From NCBI RefSeq assembly GCF_003344765.1, contig NZ_QPMH01000001.1:186001-250000 (forward strand): 64,000 nt of DNA, in the 5' to 3' direction. The position numbers and the translations under genes are program-made. Under the pieces are notes generated by a model that was given only the letters and a program-made list of their open reading frames with translations, was not told the DNA's origin and searched no databases. How positions within the stretch are numbered: position 1 is the first letter of the stretch; each line of letters begins with the position of its first letter. This stretch comes from Ferruginivarius sediminum (GTDB lineage Bacteria > Pseudomonadota > Alphaproteobacteria > Kiloniellales > Rhodovibrionaceae). Positions 39,116 through 54,707 of the stretch are shown in pieces.

Positions 39116-40279
39116 GCTCGGGCCGAATGGGTTGTCTATTGGCTCCAGCCGGCAGCTCTCCTCGTCGAAATATCCCAGATCGTAAGTCATGAAGCTGGCG
39201 AGCCAGAGCCGGTCGTCGACCTGTTTGATGCCGACCTTCTGGCCGGCAAAAACGGTAGAGAGGTTCACCTTCTTGCGCCTGAGGCAAATCCGTCCGCACT
39301 CGGTGACGGTAACGGTTTTGTCGTGAAGGGCGTACTCGATTTCCGGCAGGCCGCGATATTCCCGCGGGCTTGAGCGATAGCACTCGGCCGGCAGGGCCAT
39401 GCCCAGGGCCTGGTGGGGTCTGTCCGCATTGAAGTAGCGCACGAATTTGTCGAAGCGCTCCTGCTGCTGCAGGAGGTTCTCGCCCGCCGGTTTGGTGGTT
39501 TCCCTCTTGAGGGTCAGGTGCATGCGTTCGTGGCGGCCGTTCTGCTGGGGATGGCCAGGACGGATGCGCTCGATCCCGATGCCGAGGCGCAGCCACCACA
39601 CCGAGAGCCGGGAGAGGTTGTAGAGGGCATTGGGGCTGGCAAAGGGCACCCCATTGTCGGTGCGGATGGCGCGCGGCAGGCCGAACTCCCGGAAGGCGCG
39701 CTCGAAGACGGGGAAGGCCAGGGCTTCCTTCGTCGAGCCCAGCGCCTCGCAAGCGATGAGGAACCGGCTCTCCTGATCGGTGATGGTCAGCGGATAGCAA
39801 TAGCGCCGGTCGGCGAGCATGAACTCGCCCTTGTAGTCCGCACACCAGAGATCGTTCGGCTGCCGGGATGCGGCCAGCGCCGTGCCCTGCGCCCGACGCC
39901 GCCGCCCCTTGCGGCGCTCGACCAGGCGGTGGCGGTCGAGCACGGCATGCACGGTGCTGATCGCCGGCGCCTGGAGGTCGGGATAAAGCCGGATCAGCTT
40001 CTCGCGGATCTTGGGCGCTGCCCAGCTGGGCTGCTCCTTCTTCTGCGCGACAATCAGGCTTTCGATCTGGAACGGCAGCTTGTTCGCCTGCCGGTAGGGC
40101 CGGCGCGAGCGATCGCTCAGGCCCGCCAGGCCCATCAGCTTGTAGCGCTCGAAAATCTTGTAGCCGGTCTTTCGGGATATCCCGAAAGACCTGCACAACG
40201 GCGCCATCTGCTCCCCGTCCAGCAACCTCGCCACGAAACGAACGCGCTCACCCATCGGGCTACACTCCTTCCATGGCAT
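39092..40279 (-). CDS. IS481-family DDE transposase
   Basis: About 395 residues. The N-terminal helix-turn-helix region is MAPLCRSFGISRKTGYKIFERYK, followed by DRSRRPYRQANKLP. The RNase-H-like catalytic core has the Asp in LWCADYKGEF, the Asp in AIRTDNGVPFAS and the Glu in HPQQNGRHERMHLTLKRET, with the usual D-D-35-E arrangement. The start giving MPWKECSPMGERVRFVARLL matches related transposases. No frameshift or internal stop, so it is probably active. The stop lies within the element's left end repeats. Confidence 0.93.
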   Translation of the reverse strand: MPWKECSPMGERVRFVARLLDGEQMAPLCRSFGISRKTGYKIFERYKLMGLAGLSDRSRRPYRQANKLPFQIESLIVAQKKEQPSWAAPKIREKLIRLYPDLQAPAISTVHAVLDRHRLVERRKGRRRRAQGTALAASRQPNDLWCADYKGEFMLADRRYCYPLTITDQESRFLIACEALGSTKEALAFPVFERAFREFGLPRAIRTDNGVPFASPNALYNLSRLSVWWLRLGIGIERIRPGHPQQNGRHERMHLTLKRETTKPAGENLLQQQERFDKFVRYFNADRPHQALGMALPAECYRSSPREYRGLPEIEYALHDKTVTVTECGRICLRRKKVNLSTVFAGQKVGIKQVDDRLWLASFMTYDLGYFDEESCRLEPIDNPFGPSLLPMSRE

Positions 40280-40310
40280 CTCCGGATCTCCCCCGAAAAT
40301 GCCCAATTGT

Positions 40311-40354
40311 GTAACCCATGTGTCCGGAATGAACTGTTACCTATGTCTCGGGAA
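40311..40354. repeat. Right end of IS481 element: tandem repeats A and B (inverted)
   Basis: Reading inward from the right, repeat B comes first (one mismatch to the left copy), then repeat A (perfect over 19 bp). The order is thus opposite to the left end relative to the element edges. Confidence 0.8.
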
Positions 40355-40392
40355 GGGCATGTCCTTTCCAGAATGATTCCCCTCAAAGATTT

Positions 40393-40406
40393 CCGATCGC
40401 GATCGG
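40393..40406. promoter_or_regulatory. Perfect 14-bp palindrome upstream of the heme-protein gene
   Basis: CCGATCGCGATCGG reads the same on both strands. It sits about 110 bases ahead of the likely start of the ethylbenzene-dehydrogenase-like gene, in the remaining gap after the IS element. It could be an operator that survived the insertion, or chance in GC-rich DNA. Confidence 0.3.
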
Positions 40407-40517
40407 TGCGAGGATCCATGTCGATCATGCTTACCAGCTCTCTGCTGCGGCTTGTTCGTCGCTCTGGCTTGAGTCAGGCTTTCCTGACGGAGCAAAGTGT
40501 CAGAAGAGGAATACGGC

Positions 40518-41936
40518 TTGAAACGGAACCGGATTGTGCAGACGCTTTTGCTCGGCTCGATGGGGGTCGGCTTTTTCGCCTCGGGCGTTGTCGCCGGCCC
40601 GGCGATGGCCGCGTCACCAGCCGATTGGACGCAGATTCCAGCGCGCACCGTGACTCTCTTTTATCCCGGGCAAAGCAGCTACCAGTGGCTGCGCAGCCGG
40701 GCGCATCCCGGCGCCAGGATGGTCTGGAACGGGGCCGCCTGTCTCAACTGCCATAGCGGCACGGAACGGGGCAGGGGCCGTCACATGGACGGTGGGATGA
40801 GGCGCGGCATGCGGCAGGGCATGCGATGGCGGCCACCCACGGCGGCAAAAATGGGCCGCGACATCGTTGACGGTGGCCCCCTCGAGCCCACGCCGATTCC
40901 GGGCAAGAACGGGGTTCTGAACCTGTCCGTCCAGGCGGCTTACGACGCGGAAAACCTTTACCTGCGCTTCCAGTGGCGAACCAACCTGGATCGCCCCGGG
41001 CGCATGCACAACTATATGCGCTTCGACGGTGAGAAATGGGCCTTCTACGGCGGCCCGCGTTCGTCGGAAAGCGTCGCCAGTGGCGAAGAGCCGCCACTGT
41101 ACGAGGACCGGCTCGCCATCATGATCGACGACGGCTCGGTGCCCGGCTTCAGGACGCAGGGTTGCTGGCTCACCTGTCATCGCGGCATGCGCGACATGCC
41201 CGGCGAGGCAACGAAGGCGGAGGTCAAGGCCCACCCGCTGATTGGCGAGACGGGCCTGGGGCGTTCGGACGTGCGCAAGTACCTGCCGGACTCGCGCACC
41301 GACGCGGCGGCGAGCTGGGACAAGACCAAATCCGCCCAGGCCATCGCCGACATCAAGGGCGCCGGCGGTTTCGTCGATCTGATGCAGTGGCGCGCGCACC
41401 GCAGCAATCCGATCGAGATGGCGGACGATGGGTACGTCCTGGAATACAGGCTGTCGGACGAGGGCAAGGGGCCATACGGCTGGAACGTCGACCGCGAAAC
41501 GATGACCCCGAAATACATGTTCGATCCGGACAAGGTGGGGATGAAAGTGCTCACCGTTGATGATATCGGCGATCCCGCCAAGCCCTACGCGCTCATCCGG
41601 GAGGAAAACGCGGTCCCCTACGACGCCGACGCGGACTGGGAGGAAGGTGACGTCCTGCCCGGCCGGCTCTTGAGCCGCGTGGACGCGACGGGCTCCGCGA
41701 GCGACAATTCACGGGTGCACGGTGAATGGGACGACGGCGTCTGGACCGTGGAATGGACACGGAAACTGGATACCGGGCATTCCGGCGACGACAAGATCCT
41801 TCGGGAAGGGCGAACCTATACCTTCGGGTTCGCCGTGCATGACGATAACGTGACGACCCGGTTTCACTTCGTCAGTTTCCCGATTCAGTTCGGGATTGGC
41901 TCGCCCGGCCAAATCCAGGCGACGAGGCTCCGGTAA
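40518..41936 (+). CDS. Exported c-type heme protein with ethylbenzene-dehydrogenase-like heme-binding domain
   Basis: About 472 residues from a TTG start with AGAGGAA upstream (a GTG seven codons earlier is possible). A signal peptide (IVQTLLLGSMGVGFFASGVVAGPAMA) leads to the periplasm. A CLNCH heme c site lies at about residues 75-79, followed by a Gly/Met/Arg-rich linker. An EB_dh/DMSO-reductase gamma-like beta domain follows, with LNLSVQAAYDAENLYLRFQW, EDRLAIMIDDGSVPGF and GCWLTCHRGM (CX3CH), and ends FGFAVHDDNVTTRFHFVSFP. Such proteins receive or deliver electrons in respiratory chains. The usual partners (cytochrome b, NapC, molybdoenzyme) are absent here. Confidence 0.82.
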   Translation: MKRNRIVQTLLLGSMGVGFFASGVVAGPAMAASPADWTQIPARTVTLFYPGQSSYQWLRSRAHPGARMVWNGAACLNCHSGTERGRGRHMDGGMRRGMRQGMRWRPPTAAKMGRDIVDGGPLEPTPIPGKNGVLNLSVQAAYDAENLYLRFQWRTNLDRPGRMHNYMRFDGEKWAFYGGPRSSESVASGEEPPLYEDRLAIMIDDGSVPGFRTQGCWLTCHRGMRDMPGEATKAEVKAHPLIGETGLGRSDVRKYLPDSRTDAAASWDKTKSAQAIADIKGAGGFVDLMQWRAHRSNPIEMADDGYVLEYRLSDEGKGPYGWNVDRETMTPKYMFDPDKVGMKVLTVDDIGDPAKPYALIREENAVPYDADADWEEGDVLPGRLLSRVDATGSASDNSRVHGEWDDGVWTVEWTRKLDTGHSGDDKILREGRTYTFGFAVHDDNVTTRFHFVSFPIQFGIGSPGQIQATRLR

Positions 41937-42002
41937 AGGATATGTCCTCGCTAAGGCAGACTACGACAGCTTTCGTGAGAGAGTCATTCCCCCTGTATCG
42001 CA

Positions 42003-43415
<1,413 letters not shown>

Positions 43416-43706
43416 CCGTCCAAACCCCACAGCCTCCGAGGAAGCCGGTGCGTGGATTGGAGCGTCGCCGTTGGCTTCGAACTGGTCGGCAGGCTTTCCG
43501 TGGAAGACTGTCAGAAGCTCGCTGACAGCTTGGTGACAGGCAATGCGACGCTGCCGGTTCAACGCATTGGCGAACAATCCGGGTCCGTCGGCGGCGACGA
43601 AGAGGGGCAGTGCGGCCTCCTTCATGCAGAGCAAGGCCACGCCAAGCCGGGGTGGGACGTTAAACAGGGTGGAATGGGACGTTCCGCGCTGTGAGGTGGC
43701 GTCGCT
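43416..43706. other. Gap between IS3 remnant and glgE: decayed IS end and unidentified sequence
   Basis: The first 40 bases (AACCCCACAGCCTCCGAGGAAGCC and neighbours) look like a decayed IS3-family right end. The rest holds an open plus frame of about 80 codons (MDWSVAVGFELVGRLSVEDC and on, ending before 43694) and a longer open minus frame. Neither resembles a protein family I know. The glgE ribosome binding site GAGGTGG is at the far end. No promoter was recognised. Confidence 0.4.
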
Positions 43707-47062
<3,356 letters not shown>

Positions 47063-47066
<4 letters not shown>

Positions 47067-50000
47067 TCGATCGCGGCACACCGGACTGGTACAAGGACGC
47101 TGTCATCTATCAGCTTCACGTGAAGTCGTTCTTCGATGCGAACGACGACGGCATCGGTGACTTCGACGGGCTGGTCCGGAAGCTGGACTATATCAAGTCG
47201 CTGGGCGTCACCGCGGTCTGGCTGCTGCCGTTCTATCCGTCCCCGCTACGCGACGATGGCTACGACATCGCCGACTATCGCAACGTCAATCCCAGCTACG
47301 GGACGTTGCGCGGCTTCAAGCAGTTCGTCCGCGAGGCGCACCGGCGCGACCTGCGCGTGGTGACCGAGCTTGTCGTCAATCACACCTCCGACCAGCATCC
47401 CTGGTTCCAGCGGGCCAGGCGGGCGAAACCGGGCAGCAGCTACCGCGACTTCTACGTCTGGAGCGATACGGACCGGAAGTACCAGGGAACGCGGGTCATC
47501 TTCCTGGATACCGAATCGTCCAACTGGGCCTGGGACCCGGTTGCCCAGGCGTATTACTGGCATCGCTTCTATTCGCACCAGCCCGACCTGAACTTCGAGA
47601 ACCCGCGTGTCCTTAGGGAGATACTGAATGTCCTGCGCTATTGGCTGGATATGGGCGTCGACGGGCTGCGCCTGGACGCCGTGCCCTACCTGCGCGAGCG
47701 GGAGGGCACCAACAACGAGAACCTGCCGGAAACCCACGACGTCCTGAAGCGTATCCGGGCCGAGGTCGACCGGAACTACCCGGACCGCATGCTGCTGGCC
47801 GAGGCGAATCAGTGGCCCGAGGACGCGCAGGAGTATTTCGGCGACGGCGATGAGTGCCATATGTCCTTCCACTTCCCGCTGATGCCGCGGATGTACATGG
47901 CGTTGGCGCAGGAGGACCGGCACCCGATCACCGACATCATGCGCCAGACCCCGGAGATTCCCGACGGCTGCCAGTGGGCCATCTTCCTGCGGAACCACGA
48001 CGAGCTGACGCTGGAAATGGTGACCGACAGGGAGCGCGACTATCTCTGGAACTTCTACGCCGCCGACCGGCGTATGCGGTTGAACCTGGGCATCCGGCGG
48101 CGCCTGATGCCGCTGATGGACCGCGACCGGCGCAAGGTCGAGGCGATGACCAGCATGCTGCTGTCGATGCCCGGCACGCCGATCCTCTATTACGGCGACG
48201 AGATCGGCATGGGCGATAACATCTACGTCGGCGACCGCGACGGGGTGCGCACACCGATGCAGTGGTCGCCCGACCGCAACGGCGGCTTTTCCCGCTGCGA
48301 TCCGCAGAAGCTTTTCCTGCCGGCGATCATGGACCCGGTCTATGGCTTCGAGGCGGTCAACGTTGAGGCGCAACAACGCGACAGCGCCTCGCTGTTGAAC
48401 TGGACGCGCAGGGTCATCGCCGTCCGCCAGAGCCATCCCGCCTTCGGGCGGGGAACGCTGCGCTTCCTCTTTCCCGGCAACCGCAAGATTCTGGCCTACC
48501 TGCGCGAGAGCGGTGATGAGGCCTTGCTGTGCGTCGTCAACCTGTCGCGTTCGGCACAGGCGGCGGAACTGGACCTTTCGGCCTTCGCCGGCCGTGTGCC
48601 GGTGGAGATGCTGGGCGGTGCCGCGTTCCCGCCGATCGGCGAGCTGCCTTATCTGCTGACAGTGACGGGGTATGGCTTCTACTGGTTCGTGCTTGCGCGC
48701 GAAGCTCAGATACCGCACTGGCACGCCGAAACGCCCGCGCCACTGCCCGAGTACGTCACCCTCGTCACTCGGAGCGGTTGGAAGGATCTTCTCGGATCCC
48801 GGAATGCCGCACAGCTTGAGCGTGACGTGCTGCCGGCATACCTGCCGAATCAGCGCTGGTTCACCGCCAAGGACGACCGCATCGAGCGGGTGTCGCTGGC
48901 CTCCTGGGTGACCCTGGGTAGTGAGGACGAGCGCGGCTACCTGCTGGCCCGGATTGACATAGAGCTTCGCCACGGTGGCCAGCAAGGCTACTTCCTGCCG
49001 CTGGCGATGAGCTTCGAACCGGGGACCGCCGAAGCCAACAGCCCACTTCGGCCCTTCGTGCTGGCGCAGGTCCGCCGGAGTTCGGTTGTCGGTGCCGTGT
49101 ACGATGCCGTGGCCGAGCCCGGCTTCACGCGAGAGATGGTGGTCGCGATGTTCACCGGGCGGCGCCTCGGTACCGGGAACGGGCAGATCGTCTTCACGCC
49201 GACCGGGCGCTTCAGGGCGGCGCCGCCCGACATTGAAGGCGAGGTGCGACGCCTCAACGTCGAGCAGAGCAACTCCTCGACACGGCTGGGCGAGGAAGCC
49301 GTACTGAAAATCTATCGCCGGCCCGTTCCGGGCGTGCACCCCGAGGTGGAGCTTGGCCGCTTCCTTACCGATGTTGCCGGCTTCGCGAACACCCCGCCGC
49401 TATTGGGGACGGCGGAGCTTGTCGACGCCGAGGGTACGCCGAGCGCGCTTGGCGTTCTCCACGGCTTCGTGGCCAACCAGGGCGACGGCTGGTCGTTCAC
49501 GCTGGATTACCTGACGCGCTGGCTGGAGGAAGACGATGATCCGCGGGCAGCGGGCGGTGACACGGAAGAAAAGCCGACACCTTTCGGCCTTTACATGCCC
49601 TACGCGGAGGCTCTTGGCCGCCGCACCGGGGAGCTTCACGGCGCCCTACGCAGCGTTGGCAGCGACGACCCGGCCTTCGCGCCCGAAGCGATAACGGACG
49701 CTGACCTGGCAACCTGGCGAGCAGCCACCATCTCGCAGGCCGAGAGCGCCTTCGCTGCCGTCGAGCAGGCCCATGCCAGTCTGTCCGCCGACCTCCGGGA
49801 ACGCGTCAATGGGCTTCTGGCCCGCCGATTGGAGGCGACGGAGCTTGTCGAGCGGCTGACCGATACACCGGTGGCCGCGCAGAAGACGCGCACGCACGGC
49901 GATTATCACTTGGGGCAGACGCTGGTCGCCCAGGACGACATCTACATCCTGGACTTCGAGGGAGAGCCGGCCCGCCCCTTGGAAGAGCGCCGCCGGAAGA

Positions 50001-50362
50001 GTTCCCCCTTGCGCGATGTCGCCGGGATGCTGCGCTCGTTCGATTACGCGGCCTGGGCGGCGGTGCGCAAGGCGGGCGAGCACTCGACCGTCCCGCACGG
50101 CGAGCTATTGTTCCGGGCGATGAACTGGCGCGACGCGGTCTCCGCACGCTTCAAGGCCGCCTACGACGCCGCAGTGGCCGGGACATCGGCGACGCCCGCC
50201 GCGCCCACGGAGGCCGACCGGCTACTGCACCTGTTCCTTCTTGAAAAGGCCTTTTACGAAGTCCGCTATGAGTCCGCGAACCGGCCGGACTGGCTGGCGA
50301 TTCCCGTCAACGGTCTGCTGGATTTGCTTGAGACCGCCGGCGGGCACGAAGGGCCGGGATAG
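47063..50362 (+). CDS. treS: Trehalose synthase-maltokinase fusion (TreS/Mak)
   Basis: 1099 residues. Residues 1 to about 560 are TreS (GH13), interconverting trehalose and maltose. The nucleophile Asp is in [10 protein letters not shown] (205), the Glu in [11 protein letters not shown] and the Asp in FLRNHDEL, with the start [23 protein letters not shown]. The C-terminal part is maltokinase (Pep2-like), with [26 protein letters not shown], the [10 protein letters not shown] catalytic loop and [34 protein letters not shown]. It thus makes maltose-1-phosphate from trehalose plus ATP, the substrate of the GlgE encoded just upstream. Four-base overlap with glgE. Confidence 0.96.
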
Positions 50363-50367
50363 AAGCC

Positions 50368-52563
50368 ATGGCTGCGACCGTCGACAGTCTGGACGCCGAA
50401 TACGATGCGATTGCAAGGGGCGATCACGCCGACCCCTTTGCCGTACTGGGGATGCACACGACCGGCGACGCGATCGCGGTGCGCACCTTCCAGCCCGATG
50501 CGGCCGGTGTTGACGTGGTGGACAGCGGGGACGGCAAGATCGTCATGGCCCTGGACCGTGTCCATCCGGCCGGTTTGTTTGCCGGGGAAGCAGACGGGCG
50601 GAACAACTTCGCGTACCGGCTGCAGCTTGACATCGGGGGCGAGCAGCGGCGGATCGAGGATCCGTATCGCTTTCCGCCGGTTATGGACACTTCGGAAACC
50701 GTTCAGATCGCCGAGGGAACCCACCCGGCGGTCTGGCGCTGCCTGGGCGCGCATCCGACCGAGCTGGAGGGGGTCGCGGGGGTGGTATTCGCCGTCTGGG
50801 CGCCGAACGCGCGCCGCGTGTCCGTCGTCGGTGACTTCAATCAGTGGGACGGCCGGCGGCACGTCATGCGCAAGCGCCATGAGGCCGGTATCTGGGAACT
50901 GTTCATTCCCGACGTGGCCCTGGACGCGCTCTACAAGTACGAGATCAAGGCGCCGAACGGTGAGCTTCTGCCGTTGAAAGCGGACCCGGTGGCGTTCCAT
51001 TGCCAGGCATCCCCGGCTACGTCGTCGCGCGTTCACGGCATCCTGGAGCGATCCTGGAACGACGCGACCTGGATGGCGGACCGGCATCGCCGTCAGGCCC
51101 GCGAGGCACCGGTGTCGATCTACGAGTGCCATCTGGGCTCGTGGATGCGCACGGTGGAGGGGCGTTATCTGAGTTACGCCGAATTGGCCGAGCGGCTCAT
51201 CCCCTATGTTCGGGCGATGGGGTTCACGCATTTGGAGTTGCTGCCGGTCAGCGAGCACCCCTTCGACGGCTCCTGGGGCTACCAGCCGGTGGGCCTTTAT
51301 GCGCCGACAAGCCGCTTCGGCCCGCCGGCGACGTTCGCCGGCTTCGTCGATGCCTGCCACCAAGCCGGGATCGGCGTGATCCTGGACTGGGTTCCCGCCC
51401 ATTTCCCGCGCGACCCGCATGGCCTTGCCGGTTTCGACGGCACGCCGCTCTACGAGCACGGCGATCCTCGGCGCGGCTATCATCCCGACTGGGATACCCT
51501 GATCTACGATTTCGGGCGCCCGCCGGTGCGCAACTTCCTGGTTTCGAACGCGCTTTACTGGCTGGAGACGTTCCATATCGACGGCTTGCGCGTGGATGCC
51601 GTCGCCTCGATGCTCTATCTCGACTACAGCCGGGGGCCGGGACAGTGGGCGCCCAATATCCACGGCGGCAACGAGAACCTGGAAGCCATCGCTTTTCTGC
51701 AACGGATGAACGAGGCGGTGTACGGTCGCTATCCCGATGCCGCAACGCTCGCGGAGGAATCGACGGCCTGGCCCGGCGTGACGCAGCCGACCTTCGCCGA
51801 CGGACTTGGCTTCGGCTACAAGTGGAACATGGGCTGGATGCACGACACCCTGAGCTACATGCGCTGCCCGCCCGCCGAGCGCTGCCACCGCCACGGCCAG
51901 CTTGTTTTCTCGATGGAGTATGCCTTCAGCGAGAACTACCTCCTGCCGCTCAGCCACGACGAGGTCGTGCACGGCAAGGGCTCGCTCATCCGCAAGATGC
52001 CGGGCGACGACAAGCAGCGCTTTGCCAATCTGCGCGCCTACTACGGCTACATGTTCGCCCATCCCGGCAAGAAGCTGCTGTTCATGGGCGGCGAGTTCGC
52101 GCAGGAGGCCGAGTGGAACCACGACCGCGGCCTGCACTGGGATCTGTTGGACGATCCGCGCCACAAGGGCGTTCAGACGCTGGTCGGCGATTTGAATGCG
52201 ATCTACAGGCGGCTGCCCGCCTTGCACGAGCTGGACTGCGTGCCCGAGGGGTTCGAGTGGATCGAATCGCACGACTGGCGGAACGCCGTGATTGCGTTCC
52301 TGCGGCGCGGACATGACCCCGATCATATCGTCGTCGCGGTCTGCAATTTTACGCAAGTCCCACAGCATGCCTATCGTGTCGGCGTGCCGGAAGCAGGGTT
52401 CTACAAGGAACTCCTGAATACGGACGCCGAGCGTTATGGTGGCAGCAACATGGGGAATCTCGGCGGGGTCATGGCCGAGCGGGTGCCGGCGCACGGCCGC
52501 CCCCATTCGCTCGCCCTGACGCTGCCGCCGCTGGCGACACTGCTGCTCGAGCGTCAACCGTGA
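50368..52563 (+). CDS. glgB: 1,4-alpha-glucan branching enzyme
   Basis: 731 residues. An N-terminal CBM48-type region ([13 protein letters not shown], then [24 protein letters not shown]) precedes the GH13 barrel. Its Asp is in [17 protein letters not shown], its Glu in [13 protein letters not shown] and its Asp in [15 protein letters not shown]. It introduces alpha-1,6 branches into the linear glucan made by GlgE. It starts five bases after treS and ends overlapping glgX. Confidence 0.96.
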   Translation: MAATVDSLDAEYDAIARGDHADPFAVLGMHTTGDAIAVRTFQPDAAGVDVVDSGDGKIVMALDRVHPAGLFAGEADGRNNFAYRLQLDIGGEQRRIEDPYRFPPVMDTSETVQIAEGTHPAVWRCLGAHPTELEGVAGVVFAVWAPNARRVSVVGDFNQWDGRRHVMRKRHEAGIWELFIPDVALDALYKYEIKAPNGELLPLKADPVAFHCQASPATSSRVHGILERSWNDATWMADRHRRQAREAPVSIYECHLGSWMRTVEGRYLSYAELAERLIPYVRAMGFTHLELLPVSEHPFDGSWGYQPVGLYAPTSRFGPPATFAGFVDACHQAGIGVILDWVPAHFPRDPHGLAGFDGTPLYEHGDPRRGYHPDWDTLIYDFGRPPVRNFLVSNALYWLETFHIDGLRVDAVASMLYLDYSRGPGQWAPNIHGGNENLEAIAFLQRMNEAVYGRYPDAATLAEESTAWPGVTQPTFADGLGFGYKWNMGWMHDTLSYMRCPPAERCHRHGQLVFSMEYAFSENYLLPLSHDEVVHGKGSLIRKMPGDDKQRFANLRAYYGYMFAHPGKKLLFMGGEFAQEAEWNHDRGLHWDLLDDPRHKGVQTLVGDLNAIYRRLPALHELDCVPEGFEWIESHDWRNAVIAFLRRGHDPDHIVVAVCNFTQVPQHAYRVGVPEAGFYKELLNTDAERYGGSNMGNLGGVMAERVPAHGRPHSLALTLPPLATLLLERQP

Positions 52564-54701
52564 TCCCCGCGAGCGGCGCCGTATCGCAACCTCGGGTGTT
52601 GCCCGGCAGCGCCTATCCGCTGGGCGCCACCTGGGACGGCAAGGGGGCGAATTTCGCCTTGTTCTCGGCGCATGCCGAGAAGGTGGAGCTGTGCATCTTC
52701 GACCGCCGCGGGCAGCGCGAGGTCGAGCGGATCGTCTTGCCGGAATACACGCACGAGGTCTGGCACGGCTACCTGCCGGATGCGCGCCCCGGCATGCTCT
52801 ATGGCTACCGTGTCCACGGCCCCTACGCACCGCAGGAGGGTCATCGCTTCAACCCGAATAAGCTGCTGCTCGACCCTTATGCCAAGGCGATCCGCGGGCG
52901 ACTGCGATGGAGCGATGCGCACTTCGGCTATCGCGTCGGCAGTTCGCGCGGTGACCTGTCGTTCGACAGGCGCGACAATGCCTCTGGCATGCCGAAGTGC
53001 GTCGTGGTCGATCCGGCCTTCACCTGGAATTCCGAGGTGGCGCCCCGACGGCCGTGGTCGGAGACCATCATCTACGAGATGCATCCGCGCGGTTTCACGA
53101 TGCAGCGGGAGGATCTGCCGGACAAACTGCGCGGCACATTCGCGGGCCTCTCGGAGCCGGCAATCGTCGGCTATCTGGCGGACCTCGGCATCACGGCGGT
53201 GGAGCTTCTGCCCGTCCAGGCCTTCGTCGAGGACCGTCACCTGGTCCAGCAGGGGCTGACCAACTACTGGGGCTACAACACCATTAGCTTCTTCGCCCCG
53301 CATCCCGCCTATCTGGCGAGTGGGGAGGTGGGTGAGTTCAAGACGCTGGTGCGCCGGCTCCACGACGCCGGGATCGAGATCATCCTGGACGTCGTCTACA
53401 ACCACACGGCCGAGGGGAACGAGCTTGGCCCGACGCTGTCGTTCCGGGGCATCGACAACAAGAGCTATTACCGGCTGAACCCGGACGAGCCACGCCTTTA
53501 TGCCGACACGACCGGCTGCGGCAACATGCTGAACGTCCACCACCCGCGCGTGCTGCAACTCATCACTGATTCCCTGCGCTACTGGGTGCAGGAGATGGGG
53601 GTGGACGGCTTCCGCTTCGATCTCGCGCCGACGTTGGCGCGGGAATATAACGACTTCGATTCCCACGCCAACTTTTTGGACGCGGTGCGGCAGGATCCGG
53701 TCCTTTCCCGCGTCAAGCTGATCGCCGAGCCGTGGGATGTCGGACACGATGGACACCAGCTCGGCCATTTCCCGCCGGGCTGGAGCGAATGGAACGATCG
53801 CTATCGTGATACCGTGCGCAGGTTCTGGCGCGGCGAGGAGGGCGTTATTGGCGAACTGGCGACCCGCCTCACCGGATCGGCGGATATCTTCGACCATCGC
53901 GGCCGCCGGCCATGGGCCAGCATCAACTTCGTGACCGCCCACGACGGCTTCACGCTCAACGATCTCGTCAGCTACGAGGAGAAGCACAACGAGGCCAATG
54001 GCGAGGACAACGAGGACGGCCACGACGACAACCTGAGCTGGAACTGCGGCGTCGAGGGAGCCAGCGACGACCCCGATGTCCGCCGCCTGCGCCGGCAGCA
54101 GCAGCGCAATTTCCTGGCGACGCTTATGCTCTCGCAGGGCGTGCCGATGCTGCTTGCCGGCGACGAGTTCGGGAACGGCCAGTCGGGAAACAACAACGCC
54201 TATTGCCAGGACAATGCGATCGGCTGGCTGAACTGGCCCGAGGCCGACGAGCAATTGACCGGGTTCGTGCGCCGCCTCACCGCGCTGCGGCGCCGACATC
54301 CGGCGCTACGCCGCCGGCAGTTCTTCACCGGCGATATCACCAGGGGCGGGCGGCTAAAGGACGTCACCTGGTTGACACCCGAGGGGCGCGAGCCGACGGA
54401 AGCCGACTGGGACTTCCCCGAGGCGCGCTGCCTTGGCTTCGTCCTGGCAGGAGAGGCGGGCGACTACTTCCTGACGCCGGCCGGCTCCCAGGAGCCGGAT
54501 ACGCCGTTCCTCGTGTTGATGAACGCGCATCGCAAGGCAATAGACTTCACGCTTGTGGCGGCGCCCGACGACGGGCAATGGCGGCGGCTGCTCGACACAT
54601 CGTTGGACCCACCGGAAACGGAGGAGAATTTCGAAGCCTTCACGGCCTATCCGTTAAAGCCTTACTCGATTGCCCTTTTCGTTGCGGAAGCGGTGGGATA
54701 G
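52560..54701 (+). CDS. glgX: Glycogen debranching enzyme GlgX
   Basis: 713 residues from a GTG start overlapping the glgB stop (GTGA). [30 protein letters not shown] is the N-terminal CBM48 signature. The barrel has the Asp in [15 protein letters not shown], the Glu in LIAEPWDVG and the Asp in [20 protein letters not shown], with the GlgX-typical NWSNG-like loop reading [10 protein letters not shown]. It removes short branches from phosphorylase- or TreY-trimmed glucan. It supplies linear chains to TreY. Confidence 0.95.
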   Translation: MIPASGAVSQPRVLPGSAYPLGATWDGKGANFALFSAHAEKVELCIFDRRGQREVERIVLPEYTHEVWHGYLPDARPGMLYGYRVHGPYAPQEGHRFNPNKLLLDPYAKAIRGRLRWSDAHFGYRVGSSRGDLSFDRRDNASGMPKCVVVDPAFTWNSEVAPRRPWSETIIYEMHPRGFTMQREDLPDKLRGTFAGLSEPAIVGYLADLGITAVELLPVQAFVEDRHLVQQGLTNYWGYNTISFFAPHPAYLASGEVGEFKTLVRRLHDAGIEIILDVVYNHTAEGNELGPTLSFRGIDNKSYYRLNPDEPRLYADTTGCGNMLNVHHPRVLQLITDSLRYWVQEMGVDGFRFDLAPTLAREYNDFDSHANFLDAVRQDPVLSRVKLIAEPWDVGHDGHQLGHFPPGWSEWNDRYRDTVRRFWRGEEGVIGELATRLTGSADIFDHRGRRPWASINFVTAHDGFTLNDLVSYEEKHNEANGEDNEDGHDDNLSWNCGVEGASDDPDVRRLRRQQQRNFLATLMLSQGVPMLLAGDEFGNGQSGNNNAYCQDNAIGWLNWPEADEQLTGFVRRLTALRRRHPALRRRQFFTGDITRGGRLKDVTWLTPEGREPTEADWDFPEARCLGFVLAGEAGDYFLTPAGSQEPDTPFLVLMNAHRKAIDFTLVAAPDDGQWRRLLDTSLDPPETEENFEAFTAYPLKPYSIALFVAEAVG

Positions 54702-54707
54702 CCAACA

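Larger units (their letters stand above)
39070..40354. mobile_element. IS481-family insertion sequence, apparently intact
   Basis: About 1.28 kb, with one full-length DDE transposase gene on the minus strand. Both ends carry two similar repeats of about 20 bp, spaced 24-25 bp apart. Repeat A (19 bp, perfect inverted copies) is at 39070-39088 and 40311-40329. Repeat B (21 bp, one mismatch) is at 39095-39115 and 40334-40354. The outermost repeat is A on the left and B on the right, so exact termini are uncertain. A 9-bp direct repeat GTCCTTTCC occurs at 39065 and 40361, but it overlaps repeat A, so it is not a clean target duplication. Confidence 0.85.

Noticed and set aside
39065..40369. GTCCTTTCC direct repeats as an IS481 target duplication
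   Set aside because: The left copy overlaps the conserved terminal repeat while the right copy lies beyond it, so they cannot both be flanking duplications with the termini proposed. Probably chance or uncertain boundaries.
47246..49339. Minus-strand open frame of about 700 codons opposite treS-mak
   Set aside because: A shadow of an enzyme whose catalytic residues are all present on the plus strand.
50266..52830. Minus-strand open frame of about 850 codons opposite glgB
   Set aside because: Same reasoning: a shadow of glgB, with no recognisable domain and no ribosome binding site.
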